From contig CABVBR010000026.1 in the NCBI GenBank assembly GCA_902496645.1, forward strand, positions 1-17,570: a DNA stretch of 17,570 nucleotides, written 5' to 3'. Positions 1 through 7,079 of this stretch are shown here, one piece after another. Positions within the stretch are counted from its first letter, which is position 1; every line of letters starts with the position of its first letter. Source of the DNA: an uncultured Collinsella sp. (lineage in GTDB: Bacteria; Actinomycetota; Coriobacteriia; Coriobacteriales; Coriobacteriaceae). The notes under the pieces were generated by a model. That model saw only the letters and a program-made list of their open reading frames with translations, was not told the DNA's origin and made no database searches. The translations under genes were made by a program, and so were the position numbers.

Positions 1-22
1 CTTTGCAAGCCACGGCCCTCGC

Positions 23-712
23 CTAGCCCTCAAACGAAAGCACGCGGGCAAGGTCCAGATCTTCATAGCTGTCGATAAAGACCTCGCAGTTAGCACGCAC
101 CTCGTCGCGCTGCATGCGGCCATGCGGGTCATAGATGCCCACGCGCTTAAAGCCTGCAGTGCCAGAGCTCTTAAGGCCGAAGACCGCGTCCTCAAACACC
201 CAGGTGCGATCGAACTTGTGCCCATGGCGCTCTTCCAGGCGACGCAACGCCAGCTCGTACACGTCGGGGAACTGCTTGGAACGCCCCGCCTCGCCCGTCG
301 TGGTAATAAACTCCATATAGCGATCAAGGCCAGCACCCGCAAGGGCGGACTGCACCAGTTCGGCCGGCGTGGACGTGGCAACACACATGGCAACGCCCGC
401 CGCCTTCGCCTGCTCCAAAAATGCCAGGAGCCCCTCGCGCGGCGGCACCTTGGAGTAGCCATCGATCAGGATGTCGCTCAGCTCGCGATACAGCTCCTCG
501 CCATCTTTACCAATGCCCCACGTGTCATGGTAGGCCTGGCACTCGTCCTCGAGCGACAAATGCTCAAACTGGGCAAAATCGTCGACCGTCACATCAACGC
601 CGTGGCGGTGTAATAATTCGGGCTGGGCGTAGCCCCAAACGGGGGTGCTATTAACCAGCGTGCCGTCGCAATCGAAAATAAAAGCAACGTTGGGGGCGGC
701 GGTCTGGGACAT
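23..712 (-). CDS. HAD-superfamily hydrolase, beta-phosphoglucomutase-like
   Basis: This is a 229-residue haloacid dehalogenase-type phosphatase or phosphomutase, cytosolic, with no signal peptide or membrane segment. HAD motif I is FDCDGTL, with nucleophile D14 and acid/base D16. Motif II is VATST (T113/S114), the motif III lysine is near K146 (RSKQFPD), and motif IV is FEDAVFGL (E174, D175). The helical cap between motifs I and II, at about residues 25-95, fits the beta-phosphoglucomutase/YqaB-like subgroup. I chose ATG at 712 because GAAAGG lies 7 nt upstream; a TTG at 733 would add seven residues with a poorer ribosome site. It is transcribed away from glgB across a shared regulatory region, so sugar-phosphate metabolism is a reasonable guess. 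The substrate cannot be read from the sequence. Family call is firm; role is not. Confidence 0.85.
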   Translation of the reverse strand: MSQTAAPNVAFIFDCDGTLVNSTPVWGYAQPELLHRHGVDVTVDDFAQFEHLSLEDECQAYHDTWGIGKDGEELYRELSDILIDGYSKVPPREGLLAFLEQAKAAGVAMCVATSTPAELVQSALAGAGLDRYMEFITTTGEAGRSKQFPDVYELALRRLEERHGHKFDRTWVFEDAVFGLKSSGTAGFKRVGIYDPHGRMQRDEVRANCEVFIDSYEDLDLARVLSFEG

Positions 713-735
713 AAACGAACCTTTCGATGTCAAAT

Positions 736-764
736 GGTAAACATCCTGCTAAAAACGTTTTACC
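736..764. promoter_or_regulatory. Operator-like inverted half-sites, promoter-proximal to the HAD gene
   Basis: GGTAAAC (736-742) faces CGTTTTACC (756-764). Within this lies the 10-bp palindrome AAAACGTTTT (752-761), whose central CG is typical of LacI-family operators. Read on the minus strand, the site TTTGGTAAAACG sits between the candidate -35 and -10 of the HAD gene, so a bound protein would block that promoter. The same motif appears at 798-821 and upstream of the GH13-GH77 gene. The regulator is not encoded here, so the family assignment is inference. Confidence 0.5.
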
Positions 765-773
765 AAACGTCAA
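746..773 (-). promoter_or_regulatory. Candidate promoter of the HAD gene
   Basis: Read on the minus strand there is a TTGACG -35-like box (768-773), a 16-nt spacer and a weak TAGCAG -10 (746-751). This gives a leader of roughly 27 nt before the ATG at 712. The spacer contains the operator-like GGTAAAACG motif. A perfect TTGACA further upstream (806-811) has no -10 at good spacing. The placement is plausible but the -10 is poor. Confidence 0.3.
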
Positions 774-797
774 GCTAACAATCTAAAAACCCTAATT

Positions 798-821
798 GGT
801 AAAACTGTCAAGAGTTTTACC
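798..821. promoter_or_regulatory. Perfect 9-bp inverted repeat, candidate glg operator
   Basis: GGTAAAACT (798-806) and AGTTTTACC (813-821) are exact reverse complements separated by 6 nt. The spacer and inner arms contain TGTCAA, which on the minus strand reads TTGACA. It lies between the divergent HAD gene and glgB and shares the GGTAAAAC half-site with 736-764 and with sites at 10819-10862. A dimeric regulator controlling both directions is the simplest reading; a terminator is unlikely because there is no coding region running into it. Confidence 0.55.
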
Positions 822-909
822 ATCGCAAATCTGTCAGTGGTCTAAACATGGCGCTCACCGATTAAAAGCCACCGCAAAACCACTTTCCTCCATAAAAGTA
901 ATGTACAGG

Positions 910-918
910 TGTTATGGT
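910..918 (+). promoter_or_regulatory. Candidate extended -10 promoter for glgB
   Basis: TGTTATGGT matches an extended -10 (TG, one base, then TATGGT). No convincing -35 lies 17 nt upstream (CCATAA). A start near 925 would give a leader of about 135 nt that includes the hairpins at 933-992. Alternative starts further upstream cannot be excluded. Confidence 0.28.
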
Positions 919-932
919 AGTTTCTGCCGAAA

Positions 933-992
933 GTTCCACCGAGCACGCGAGGTGGAACGAATCACTGAAACTTCGCCGTCCCTTCGATTCGT
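933..992 (+). promoter_or_regulatory. Structured leader upstream of glgB (two adjoining hairpins)
   Basis: GTTCCACC (933-940) pairs perfectly with GGTGGAAC (951-958) across a 10-nt loop. ACGAATC (957-963) pairs perfectly with GATTCGT (986-992). The two stems share bases 957-958, so they would stack tightly or compete. There is no T-tract, so they do not look like terminators. I do not recognise a riboswitch class. It is most simply a structured 5' leader of glgB mRNA. Confidence 0.4.
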
Positions 993-1058
993 GCAGCCTT
1001 GGACCTTTCGCATCTAGTCACCAAGGCAACATGCTGCCGCGTCATGATGGGATCAAAC

Positions 1059-3302
1059 GTGAGCGATACAAAGCTAAAGCCAACGGCAAAAAAGCCCGCT
1101 ACCCGCAAGGCCGCTCCGCACGCACCGGAGCTCTCTAAGGACGATGTCTATCTATTTGGCATTGGCATGTGGGAGCGCAGCTGGGAAAAGATGGGCGCGC
1201 ACCCCGATACGCAGAACCGCACGCGCGGCTGGCGTTTTTGTGTTTGGGCGCCCGGTGTAAAGAGCGTTCACGTCATTGGCGAATTTAACGACTGGAACGA
1301 GGAAGCCAACCCGCTGGTGCCCGTGCATACGAGCGCTATCTGGGAAGGCTTTATTCCTGGCGCCGAGCAGGGCCAGCTCTATAAGTATCTGATCGAGACC
1401 AACGAGGGCGAAAAGCTCTACAAGGCCGATCCGTACGCCTTTAAGGCCGAGTGCCCTCCGGGAACGGCAAGCGTGCTGTGGACCATCGACGACTACCAGT
1501 GGAACGATGCCGCATGGCTCAAGCGCCGCGCCGCCCACAACCACATGTCGCAGCCGCTGAACATCTACGAGGTGCATATTGGCTCGTGGAAGCGACACGG
1601 CGATGCGCCGCAGGGCGAGCCCGACGAGTACGGCAACTACCCTGGCCCCATGGATCCCTTTCCCGCGCAGCGCGGCGAGTTTTACACCTACGACGACCTG
1701 TCGGTGGAGCTCGTGGACTACGTGCGCGATATGGGCTACACGCATATCGAGGTCATGCCGCTCATGGAGCATCCCTTCGATGGCTCCTGGGGCTACCAGA
1801 CGACCGGCTACTATGCCGCCACGTCGCGCTACGGCAACCCGCAGCAGCTCATGCACTTTATCGATGCGTGCCACGAGGCGGGCATCGGCGTGATCATGGA
1901 CTGGGTGCCCGGCGGTTTTTGCGCCGACTCCCACGGCCTTGCCACCTTTAACGGCCACATGCTGTTTGAGCACGAGATTCACCCCAACTGGGGCACGCAC
2001 AAGTTCGACTTCGCCCGCGGCGAGGTCCGCTCCTTCCTGGTCTCCAACGTGCTGTACTGGCTCGAGAACTTCCACGTGGACGGCATTCGCATGGATGGCG
2101 TGTCCAGCATGCTGTACCTCAACTTTGGCATCGACGATCCGGGCCAAAAGAAGTTCAACAAGTACGGTACCGAGGAGGATCTGGACGCCAGCGCGTTTAT
2201 CCGCCAGGTCAACTGTGCCGTGGAGGCGCACTACCCCGACGTGATGATGATGGCCGAGGAGTCTACCGCGTGGCCGCTCGTGACCTACCCGCCGCAGGAT
2301 GGCGGCCTGGGCTTCCACTACAAGTGGGACATGGGCTGGATGAACGACACCCTGCACTACATGCAGACCGATTTTCCGTGGCGCCCCGGCAACCACGGGC
2401 TGCTCACGTTCTCCATCATGTACGCCTTTACCGAGAACTTCATTTGCCCGCTGAGCCACGACGAGGTCGTGCACGGCAAGTGCTCGCTCATTGGCCGCAT
2501 GCCGGGCGACTGGTGGCGCCAGTTTGCCGGCCTGCGCACGCTCGCCTTCTACCAGATGACGCATCCCGGTGCCAAGCTCAACTTTATGGGCAACGAGATC
2601 GGCCAGTTTATCGAGTGGCGCTACTACGAGTCCATTCAGTGGTTCCTGACCGAGGAGTATGAGACCCACAAGCATCACCAGGCGTTTATCAAGGCGCTCA
2701 ACCACCTGTACACCGCAGAGCCCGCCCTGTACGAGCGCGGCTACACCGACGACGGCTTTACCTGGATCGATGCGGATAACTCCAAGCAGTCCATTGTGAG
2801 CTTTGTGCGCCAGGGCGAGGACGTCGACGACGACCTGGTGATCCTGATCAACTTTGACCCGGCAAGCTACGAGAGCTTCCGCGTGGGTGTGCCGCGCGAG
2901 GGTGACTGGGAGGTCATCTTTGATTCCGACCGTCCCGAGTTTGGCGGCAGTGGCTATGCCGGCGAGGAGCCCTACACCTGCTCGAGCGAGCCCTATCCCT
3001 GGAACGGACAGATGGACTCCATTGAGATTAAGGTGCCCGGCCTGGCAGGCGTGGTGCTTAAGCGCCGCGGCCCCAGCAGCTATAAGCCGCCCGTGGTTGA
3101 GGAGCCCAAGGCGGCCACGCGTAAGCGCACGTCCTCGGTAAAGCCCAAGCCTGCGGCTGCTAAGAAGGCTCCCGCTAAGGCGAAGGCCGCGACGACCAAG
3201 GCTAAGGCTGCTGCAAAGCCCGCGACCAAGAAGCCGGCTGCCAAAAAGGTAACTACCAAGGCCAAGTCAGCAGCCGTTAAGTCGTCTGCCAAGGAAGCGT
3301 AA
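1059..3302 (+). CDS. glgB: 1,4-alpha-glucan branching enzyme GlgB with basic tails
   Basis: The enzyme cuts alpha-1,4 chains of nascent glycogen and rejoins them as alpha-1,6 branches in the cytosol. From a GTG start the product is 747 residues. A short Lys/Ala-rich head (about 1-25) is followed by a CBM48 module (about 45-150), the GH13 barrel, a C-terminal beta domain, and an added basic tail (678-747). GH13 residues seen are D281 (DWVPGG), R344 and nucleophile D346 (RMDGV), E400/E401 (MAEES), and H467-D468 (SHDEV). Region I reads DWVPGG where branching enzymes normally have DWVPGH, so the usual His is Gly. The start is uncertain: GTG 1059 has GATGGGA upstream, ATG 1044 and 1047 lack a ribosome site, and TTG 999 is unlikely. 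It is the first gene of the glgBPCDA run. Identity is firm, since the rest of the motif set is intact. Confidence 0.93.
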   Translation: MSDTKLKPTAKKPATRKAAPHAPELSKDDVYLFGIGMWERSWEKMGAHPDTQNRTRGWRFCVWAPGVKSVHVIGEFNDWNEEANPLVPVHTSAIWEGFIPGAEQGQLYKYLIETNEGEKLYKADPYAFKAECPPGTASVLWTIDDYQWNDAAWLKRRAAHNHMSQPLNIYEVHIGSWKRHGDAPQGEPDEYGNYPGPMDPFPAQRGEFYTYDDLSVELVDYVRDMGYTHIEVMPLMEHPFDGSWGYQTTGYYAATSRYGNPQQLMHFIDACHEAGIGVIMDWVPGGFCADSHGLATFNGHMLFEHEIHPNWGTHKFDFARGEVRSFLVSNVLYWLENFHVDGIRMDGVSSMLYLNFGIDDPGQKKFNKYGTEEDLDASAFIRQVNCAVEAHYPDVMMMAEESTAWPLVTYPPQDGGLGFHYKWDMGWMNDTLHYMQTDFPWRPGNHGLLTFSIMYAFTENFICPLSHDEVVHGKCSLIGRMPGDWWRQFAGLRTLAFYQMTHPGAKLNFMGNEIGQFIEWRYYESIQWFLTEEYETHKHHQAFIKALNHLYTAEPALYERGYTDDGFTWIDADNSKQSIVSFVRQGEDVDDDLVILINFDPASYESFRVGVPREGDWEVIFDSDRPEFGGSGYAGEEPYTCSSEPYPWNGQMDSIEIKVPGLAGVVLKRRGPSSYKPPVVEEPKAATRKRTSSVKPKPAAAKKAPAKAKAATTKAKAAAKPATKKPAAKKVTTKAKSAAVKSSAKEA
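3090..3299 (+). other. Histone-H1-like basic tail of GlgB (70 residues)
   Basis: Residues 678-747 of GlgB are low-complexity Ala, Lys, Pro, Thr and Ser. I count 21 Lys/Arg and only 3 acidic residues. The segment lies past the normal end of the enzyme and is predicted disordered by composition. It contains TRKRTS, also found in the GlgA tail, and resembles the KAAP-type tails of actinobacterial HU and of histone H1. Function is unknown. Binding to polyanions or to the acidic blocks of GlgA are possibilities. Confidence 0.85.
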
Positions 3303-3327
3303 CAAAGCCGTTACCGCTGTAATTACC

Positions 3328-3381
3328 CGCCCCGCCGGGGCGTAGGATGTAAGTCATAACCGTTCCGGGAGATATCCCCGG
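3328..3381 (+). other. Two short hairpins between glgB and glgP
   Basis: CGCCCC (3328-3333) pairs with GGGGCG (3337-3342) around a 3-nt loop. GGGA (3367-3370) pairs with TCCC (3375-3378), with further G-C pairing outside, just before the glgP ribosome site. Neither is followed by a T-tract, so a strong intrinsic terminator is not supported. They may affect mRNA decay or glgP translation. Confidence 0.35.
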
Positions 3382-3394
3382 GGGAAAGGAACGT

Positions 3395-5821
3395 ATGAAT
3401 AAGATCTTCGACAACAAGCAGGAGTTTACCGAGCTCTATCGCGATGCCGTCATGAGCATCAGCGGCAAGAGCATCGAGGCCGCCAGCGACCTCGACCGCT
3501 TTAACGCCCTGGCCAAGCTCGTGGCCGAGAAGGCCCGCACCGTTGCCACCAAGAGCGACGCCCGCGCCACCGCCGAGGGCAAAAAGCGCGTGTACTACTT
3601 CTCGATCGAGTTTTTGATCGGCCGCCTGCTCGACAACTACCTGCTCAACTTTGGCGTGCGCGACATGGTCGCCGAGGCGCTCGACGACATGGGCTTCGAC
3701 CTGTCCGTCATCGAGAACCAGGAGCCCGATCCGGCTCTGGGCAACGGTGGCCTGGGCCGTCTGGCCGCGTGCTTCCTGGATTCCATGGCAGCCGAGGGCA
3801 TCGCCGGCTATGGCAACGGCATGCGCTACCGTTACGGCCTGTTTAAGCAGGAGATCGTCAACGGCAGCCAGGTGGAGGCCACCGACGAGTGGCTCACCCA
3901 CGGCTATCCCTGGGAGGTCCGTCGTCAGGACAAGGCCGTGACCATCAAGTTTGGTGGCCACGTTGAGGGCTTTGAGGAGGACGGCCGCACGTTCTACCGC
4001 ACGGTGGACACGCAGGACATCCTGGCCGTCCCTTATGACATCCCCGTGGTGGGCTATGCCGGCGAGACCGTCAACAAGCTGCGCGTCTGGGCTGCCGAGC
4101 CGGTCGAGGAGCACTTTGACCTTGAGGCCTTCAACCGCGGCGACTATGCCCAGGCCGATGCCGAGCGCGCCGAGGCCGAGGCCATCAGCGCCATCCTCTA
4201 CCCCAACGACGCCGGCGAGCACGGCCGTCTGCTGCGCCTGAAGCAGGAGTACCTGTTTGTCTCGGCCGGCATCTACAGCCTGCTCGACACCTTTGAGAAG
4301 GAGCACGGCGAGAACTGGGAGCTGCTGCCGCAGTTTGTGGCCATCCACACCAACGACACCCACCCCGCCATGTGCGGCCCCGAGCTCATGCGTATCCTCA
4401 TCGACGAGAAGAAGCTCGAGTGGGACGACGCCTGGAACATCGTGACGCAGGTCGTGAGCTACACCAACCACACCATCCTTCCCGAGGCTCTGGAGAAGTG
4501 GCCCATCGGCACGTTCTCCAAGCTCCTCCCCCGCGTGTACCAGATCATCGACGAGATCAGCCGTCGTTGGCACGAGTCGTTCGACACCACCCAGGAGGGC
4601 TGGCAGGAGCGTCTGCGCCAGACCGCCATTCTGTGGGACGGCGAGATTCGCATGGCCAACCTGTCCGTGATTTGCAGCCACAGCGTTAACGGCGTGGCCA
4701 AGATCCACTCCGACATCATCAAGAACATCGTGCTTAAGGACTTCTACGCCCTGACGCCCGAGAAGTTCAACAACAAGACCAACGGCATCTCGCACCGTCG
4801 CTTCTTTGCCGAGGCCAACCCCACCTACGCCAAGCTCGTGACCGAGGCCATTGGCGACGGTTGGCTCAAGGACGCCTTTGAGCTGGAGAAGCTCAAGGAA
4901 TTTAAGGACGACACCGAGTTCCTGAAGGCCGTGGGTGCCTCCAAGCGCGCCAACAAGGAGCGTCTGGCCGCCTACGTTAAGGCCGAGACCGGTCTGGTCA
5001 TCGACCCCAACACCGTCTTCGATGTTCAGGTGAAGCGCTTCCACGCCTACAAGCGCCAGCTCATGAACATCATGAAGGTGATGGACATCTACAACCGTCG
5101 CATCGCCGATCCCAACTTCCACGTGACGCCGACGACCTTCATCTTTAGCGGCAAGGCCGCCTCGAGCTACACCTTTGTCAAGGAGACCATCCGCCTCATT
5201 AACTCCGTCGCCGATGTCATCAACAACGATACCCGCGTCAACGAGGTCATGAAGGTCTGCTTTATCCCCAACTTCCGCGTGAGCAACGCCCAGCTCATCT
5301 ATCCCGCTGCCGAGATCTCTGAGCAGATCTCCACGGCAGGCAAGGAGGCCTCGGGCACGTCCAACATGAAGCTCATGATGAACGGCGCCATTACGCTGGG
5401 CACCCTCGACGGCGCCAACATCGAGATCGCCGACCTGGCCGGCCGCGAGAACGAGGCCATCTTTGGCCTGACCGCTCCCGAGGTCGAGCAGCTCTGGGCA
5501 TCCAACAGCTACTTTGCGTGGGACACCCTCAACGGCGACCGCGAGCGTCTGGGCCGCGTGATGGACGAGCTCAAGGACAACACCTTTGCGGGTCTTTCGG
5601 GCAACTTTGAGAGCATCTACAACGAGCTCATGAACAACAACGATCCCGACCTGGTCATGGCCGATTTCCGCAGCTATGTGGATGCGTGGGAGAAGCTCAC
5701 GAACAGCTACGGCGACCAGGAGACCTGGAACCGCAAGGCGCTGCTCAATACTGCGTCCAGTGGCTGGTTCTCGAGCGACCGCACCATTCGCGAGTACCGC
5801 GATGAGATCTGGCACGCTTAA
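3395..5821 (+). CDS. glgP: Glycogen/alpha-glucan phosphorylase
   Basis: This PLP-dependent GT35 enzyme releases glucose-1-phosphate from non-reducing ends of glycogen using inorganic phosphate. At 808 residues it is a normal length for bacterial phosphorylases. Recognisable segments are YFSIEFLIGR (N-terminal domain), the glycine-rich GNGGLGRLAACF at about 116, and EASGTSNMKLMMNGA, in which K659 should carry the PLP Schiff base. ATG 3395 is preceded by AAAGGAACGT. The gene lies 92 nt after glgB and 105 nt before glgC, in the same direction, so synthesis and breakdown are encoded in one run. I see no extra regulatory domain, no tail like those of GlgB and GlgA, and no disruption. Substrate preference (glycogen versus maltodextrin) cannot be told from sequence alone, but the context favours glycogen. 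Confidence 0.95.
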   Translation: MNKIFDNKQEFTELYRDAVMSISGKSIEAASDLDRFNALAKLVAEKARTVATKSDARATAEGKKRVYYFSIEFLIGRLLDNYLLNFGVRDMVAEALDDMGFDLSVIENQEPDPALGNGGLGRLAACFLDSMAAEGIAGYGNGMRYRYGLFKQEIVNGSQVEATDEWLTHGYPWEVRRQDKAVTIKFGGHVEGFEEDGRTFYRTVDTQDILAVPYDIPVVGYAGETVNKLRVWAAEPVEEHFDLEAFNRGDYAQADAERAEAEAISAILYPNDAGEHGRLLRLKQEYLFVSAGIYSLLDTFEKEHGENWELLPQFVAIHTNDTHPAMCGPELMRILIDEKKLEWDDAWNIVTQVVSYTNHTILPEALEKWPIGTFSKLLPRVYQIIDEISRRWHESFDTTQEGWQERLRQTAILWDGEIRMANLSVICSHSVNGVAKIHSDIIKNIVLKDFYALTPEKFNNKTNGISHRRFFAEANPTYAKLVTEAIGDGWLKDAFELEKLKEFKDDTEFLKAVGASKRANKERLAAYVKAETGLVIDPNTVFDVQVKRFHAYKRQLMNIMKVMDIYNRRIADPNFHVTPTTFIFSGKAASSYTFVKETIRLINSVADVINNDTRVNEVMKVCFIPNFRVSNAQLIYPAAEISEQISTAGKEASGTSNMKLMMNGAITLGTLDGANIEIADLAGRENEAIFGLTAPEVEQLWASNSYFAWDTLNGDRERLGRVMDELKDNTFAGLSGNFESIYNELMNNNDPDLVMADFRSYVDAWEKLTNSYGDQETWNRKALLNTASSGWFSSDRTIREYRDEIWHA

Positions 5822-5855
5822 GGCGGCGCGTTCCCTTTGCCAGCACGGCATTACC

Positions 5856-5886
5856 CGGCGGGCGCGAATAGGCTCCGTGCCCGCCG
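5856..5886 (+). other. GC-rich hairpin between glgP and glgC
   Basis: CGGCGGGCGCG (5856-5866) pairs with CGTGCCCGCCG (5876-5886) around a 9-nt loop: 11 bp with one G-U. It is followed by CTAATGAATTTAG, which has no T-tract. It is therefore more like an mRNA-stabilising or processing stem than a full terminator, although partial termination cannot be excluded. Confidence 0.45.
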
Positions 5887-5926
5887 CTAATGAATTTAGA
5901 AACATCGATGACAGAAGGAGAAATCG

Positions 5927-7075
5927 ATGAGTAAGAAAGAATGCATCGCGATGCTCCTCGCAGGAGGACAGGGCAGCCGATTGGGGGCACTCACCCAAAA
6001 GATCGCTAAGCCGGCGGTTAGCTTTGGTGGCAAGTTCCGCATTATCGACTTTTCGCTGTCCAACTGCTCCAACTCGGGCATCGACACGGTGGGCGTTCTG
6101 ACGCAATATCGCCCCTACCTGCTGCATGCCTATGTTGGCTCCGGCGAGGCTTGGGATCTGGACAGCCGCGACGGCGGCGTGTCGATCCTGCCGCCGTACG
6201 AGACGCAGACCGGTGGCGCCTGGTATGCGGGCACGGCCGACGCCATTACGCAGAACCTGGACTACATCAAGGCCAACGACCCCAAGTACGTCCTGATTCT
6301 TTCTGGCGACCACCTGTATCGCATGGACTACCGCAAGATGCTCAAGACGCACATTGAGAACAACGCCGATCTTACGGTGAGCGTAATGCCCGTGCCGTGG
6401 GAGGAGGCCAGCCGCTTTGGCATCCTGACCACCGACCCCGAGGACGGCCGCATCACCAAGTTTACCGAGAAGCCCGAGAAACCCGATTCGAATCTCGCGT
6501 CCATGGGCATCTACATCTTCTCGGCCGACGTGTTGATCGAGGCCCTCGAGGAGGACGCCCTGGACCAGCGCTCGAGTCACGATTTTGGCAAGGACATCAT
6601 CCCCAAGCTGCTCGGCGAGGACAAGCGCCTGTACAGCTACGAGTTCCACGGCTTCTGGAAGGATGTTGGCACCATCGCCAGCTTCCACGAGACCTCGATG
6701 GATCTGCTGGGCAACAACCCCGAGTTCGACCTCTTTGACAAGAGCTTCCCCATCATGTCTAACATCACCACGCGTCCGCCGCACTACATTGGTCCGGACG
6801 GCCGCCTGGACGACTGCCTGGTCTCCAACGGCTGCAAGATCTACGGCACCGCTCGCCACTCGATCCTTTCGACCGACGTCATCATCGAGGAGCGCGCCGT
6901 GGTCGAGGACTCCGTGCTGCTGCCGGGCGCGCACGTTAAGAGCGGCGCGCACATCTGCCGCGCCATTTTGGGCGAGAACTCCACGGTCGAAGAGGGCGTG
7001 AAGCTCGGCTCTGTCGATACCACCAAGGATACGGCCGTCGTTGGAAATGACGTCGTTATCGGGAAGGGGGAATGA
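5927..7075 (+). CDS. glgC: Glucose-1-phosphate adenylyltransferase, catalytic subunit
   Basis: GlgC makes ADP-glucose and pyrophosphate from glucose-1-phosphate and ATP, the committed step of bacterial glycogen synthesis. The 382-residue product matches the short Firmicutes-type GlgC. The nucleotide-binding loop LLAGGQGSRLG is at 10-20, the catalytic SGDHLYRMDY has D128, and FTEKPEKPDS is the sugar-phosphate region. The C-terminal ~100 residues are left-handed beta-helix-like, with repeated short V/I-x-G/A steps. ATG 5927 follows AAGGAG at 7 nt. The stop lies 4 nt before glgD, so the two are almost certainly cotranslated. In characterised Bacillus-type systems GlgC and GlgD form a heterotetramer. 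This copy has all the residues expected of the active partner. Confidence 0.95.
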   Translation: MSKKECIAMLLAGGQGSRLGALTQKIAKPAVSFGGKFRIIDFSLSNCSNSGIDTVGVLTQYRPYLLHAYVGSGEAWDLDSRDGGVSILPPYETQTGGAWYAGTADAITQNLDYIKANDPKYVLILSGDHLYRMDYRKMLKTHIENNADLTVSVMPVPWEEASRFGILTTDPEDGRITKFTEKPEKPDSNLASMGIYIFSADVLIEALEEDALDQRSSHDFGKDIIPKLLGEDKRLYSYEFHGFWKDVGTIASFHETSMDLLGNNPEFDLFDKSFPIMSNITTRPPHYIGPDGRLDDCLVSNGCKIYGTARHSILSTDVIIEERAVVEDSVLLPGAHVKSGAHICRAILGENSTVEEGVKLGSVDTTKDTAVVGNDVVIGKGE

Positions 7076-7079
7076 TCCG

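Noticed and set aside
999..1058. TTG start of glgB giving 20 more residues
   Set aside because: No ribosome site, a Cys/His-bearing non-family extension, and better GTG or ATG candidates downstream.
914..1138. Small plus-strand frame overlapping the glgB start
   Set aside because: Out of frame with glgB, no ribosome site, no recognisable protein; likely leader sequence.
1152..2705. 517-codon minus-strand frame opposite glgB
   Set aside because: Shadow of glgB; His/Val/Leu-rich translation without family features.
3301..3328. GTAATTAC palindrome in the glgB-glgP gap as an operator
   Set aside because: Only 8 bp, differs from the GGTAAAAC motif set, and such palindromes are expected by chance.
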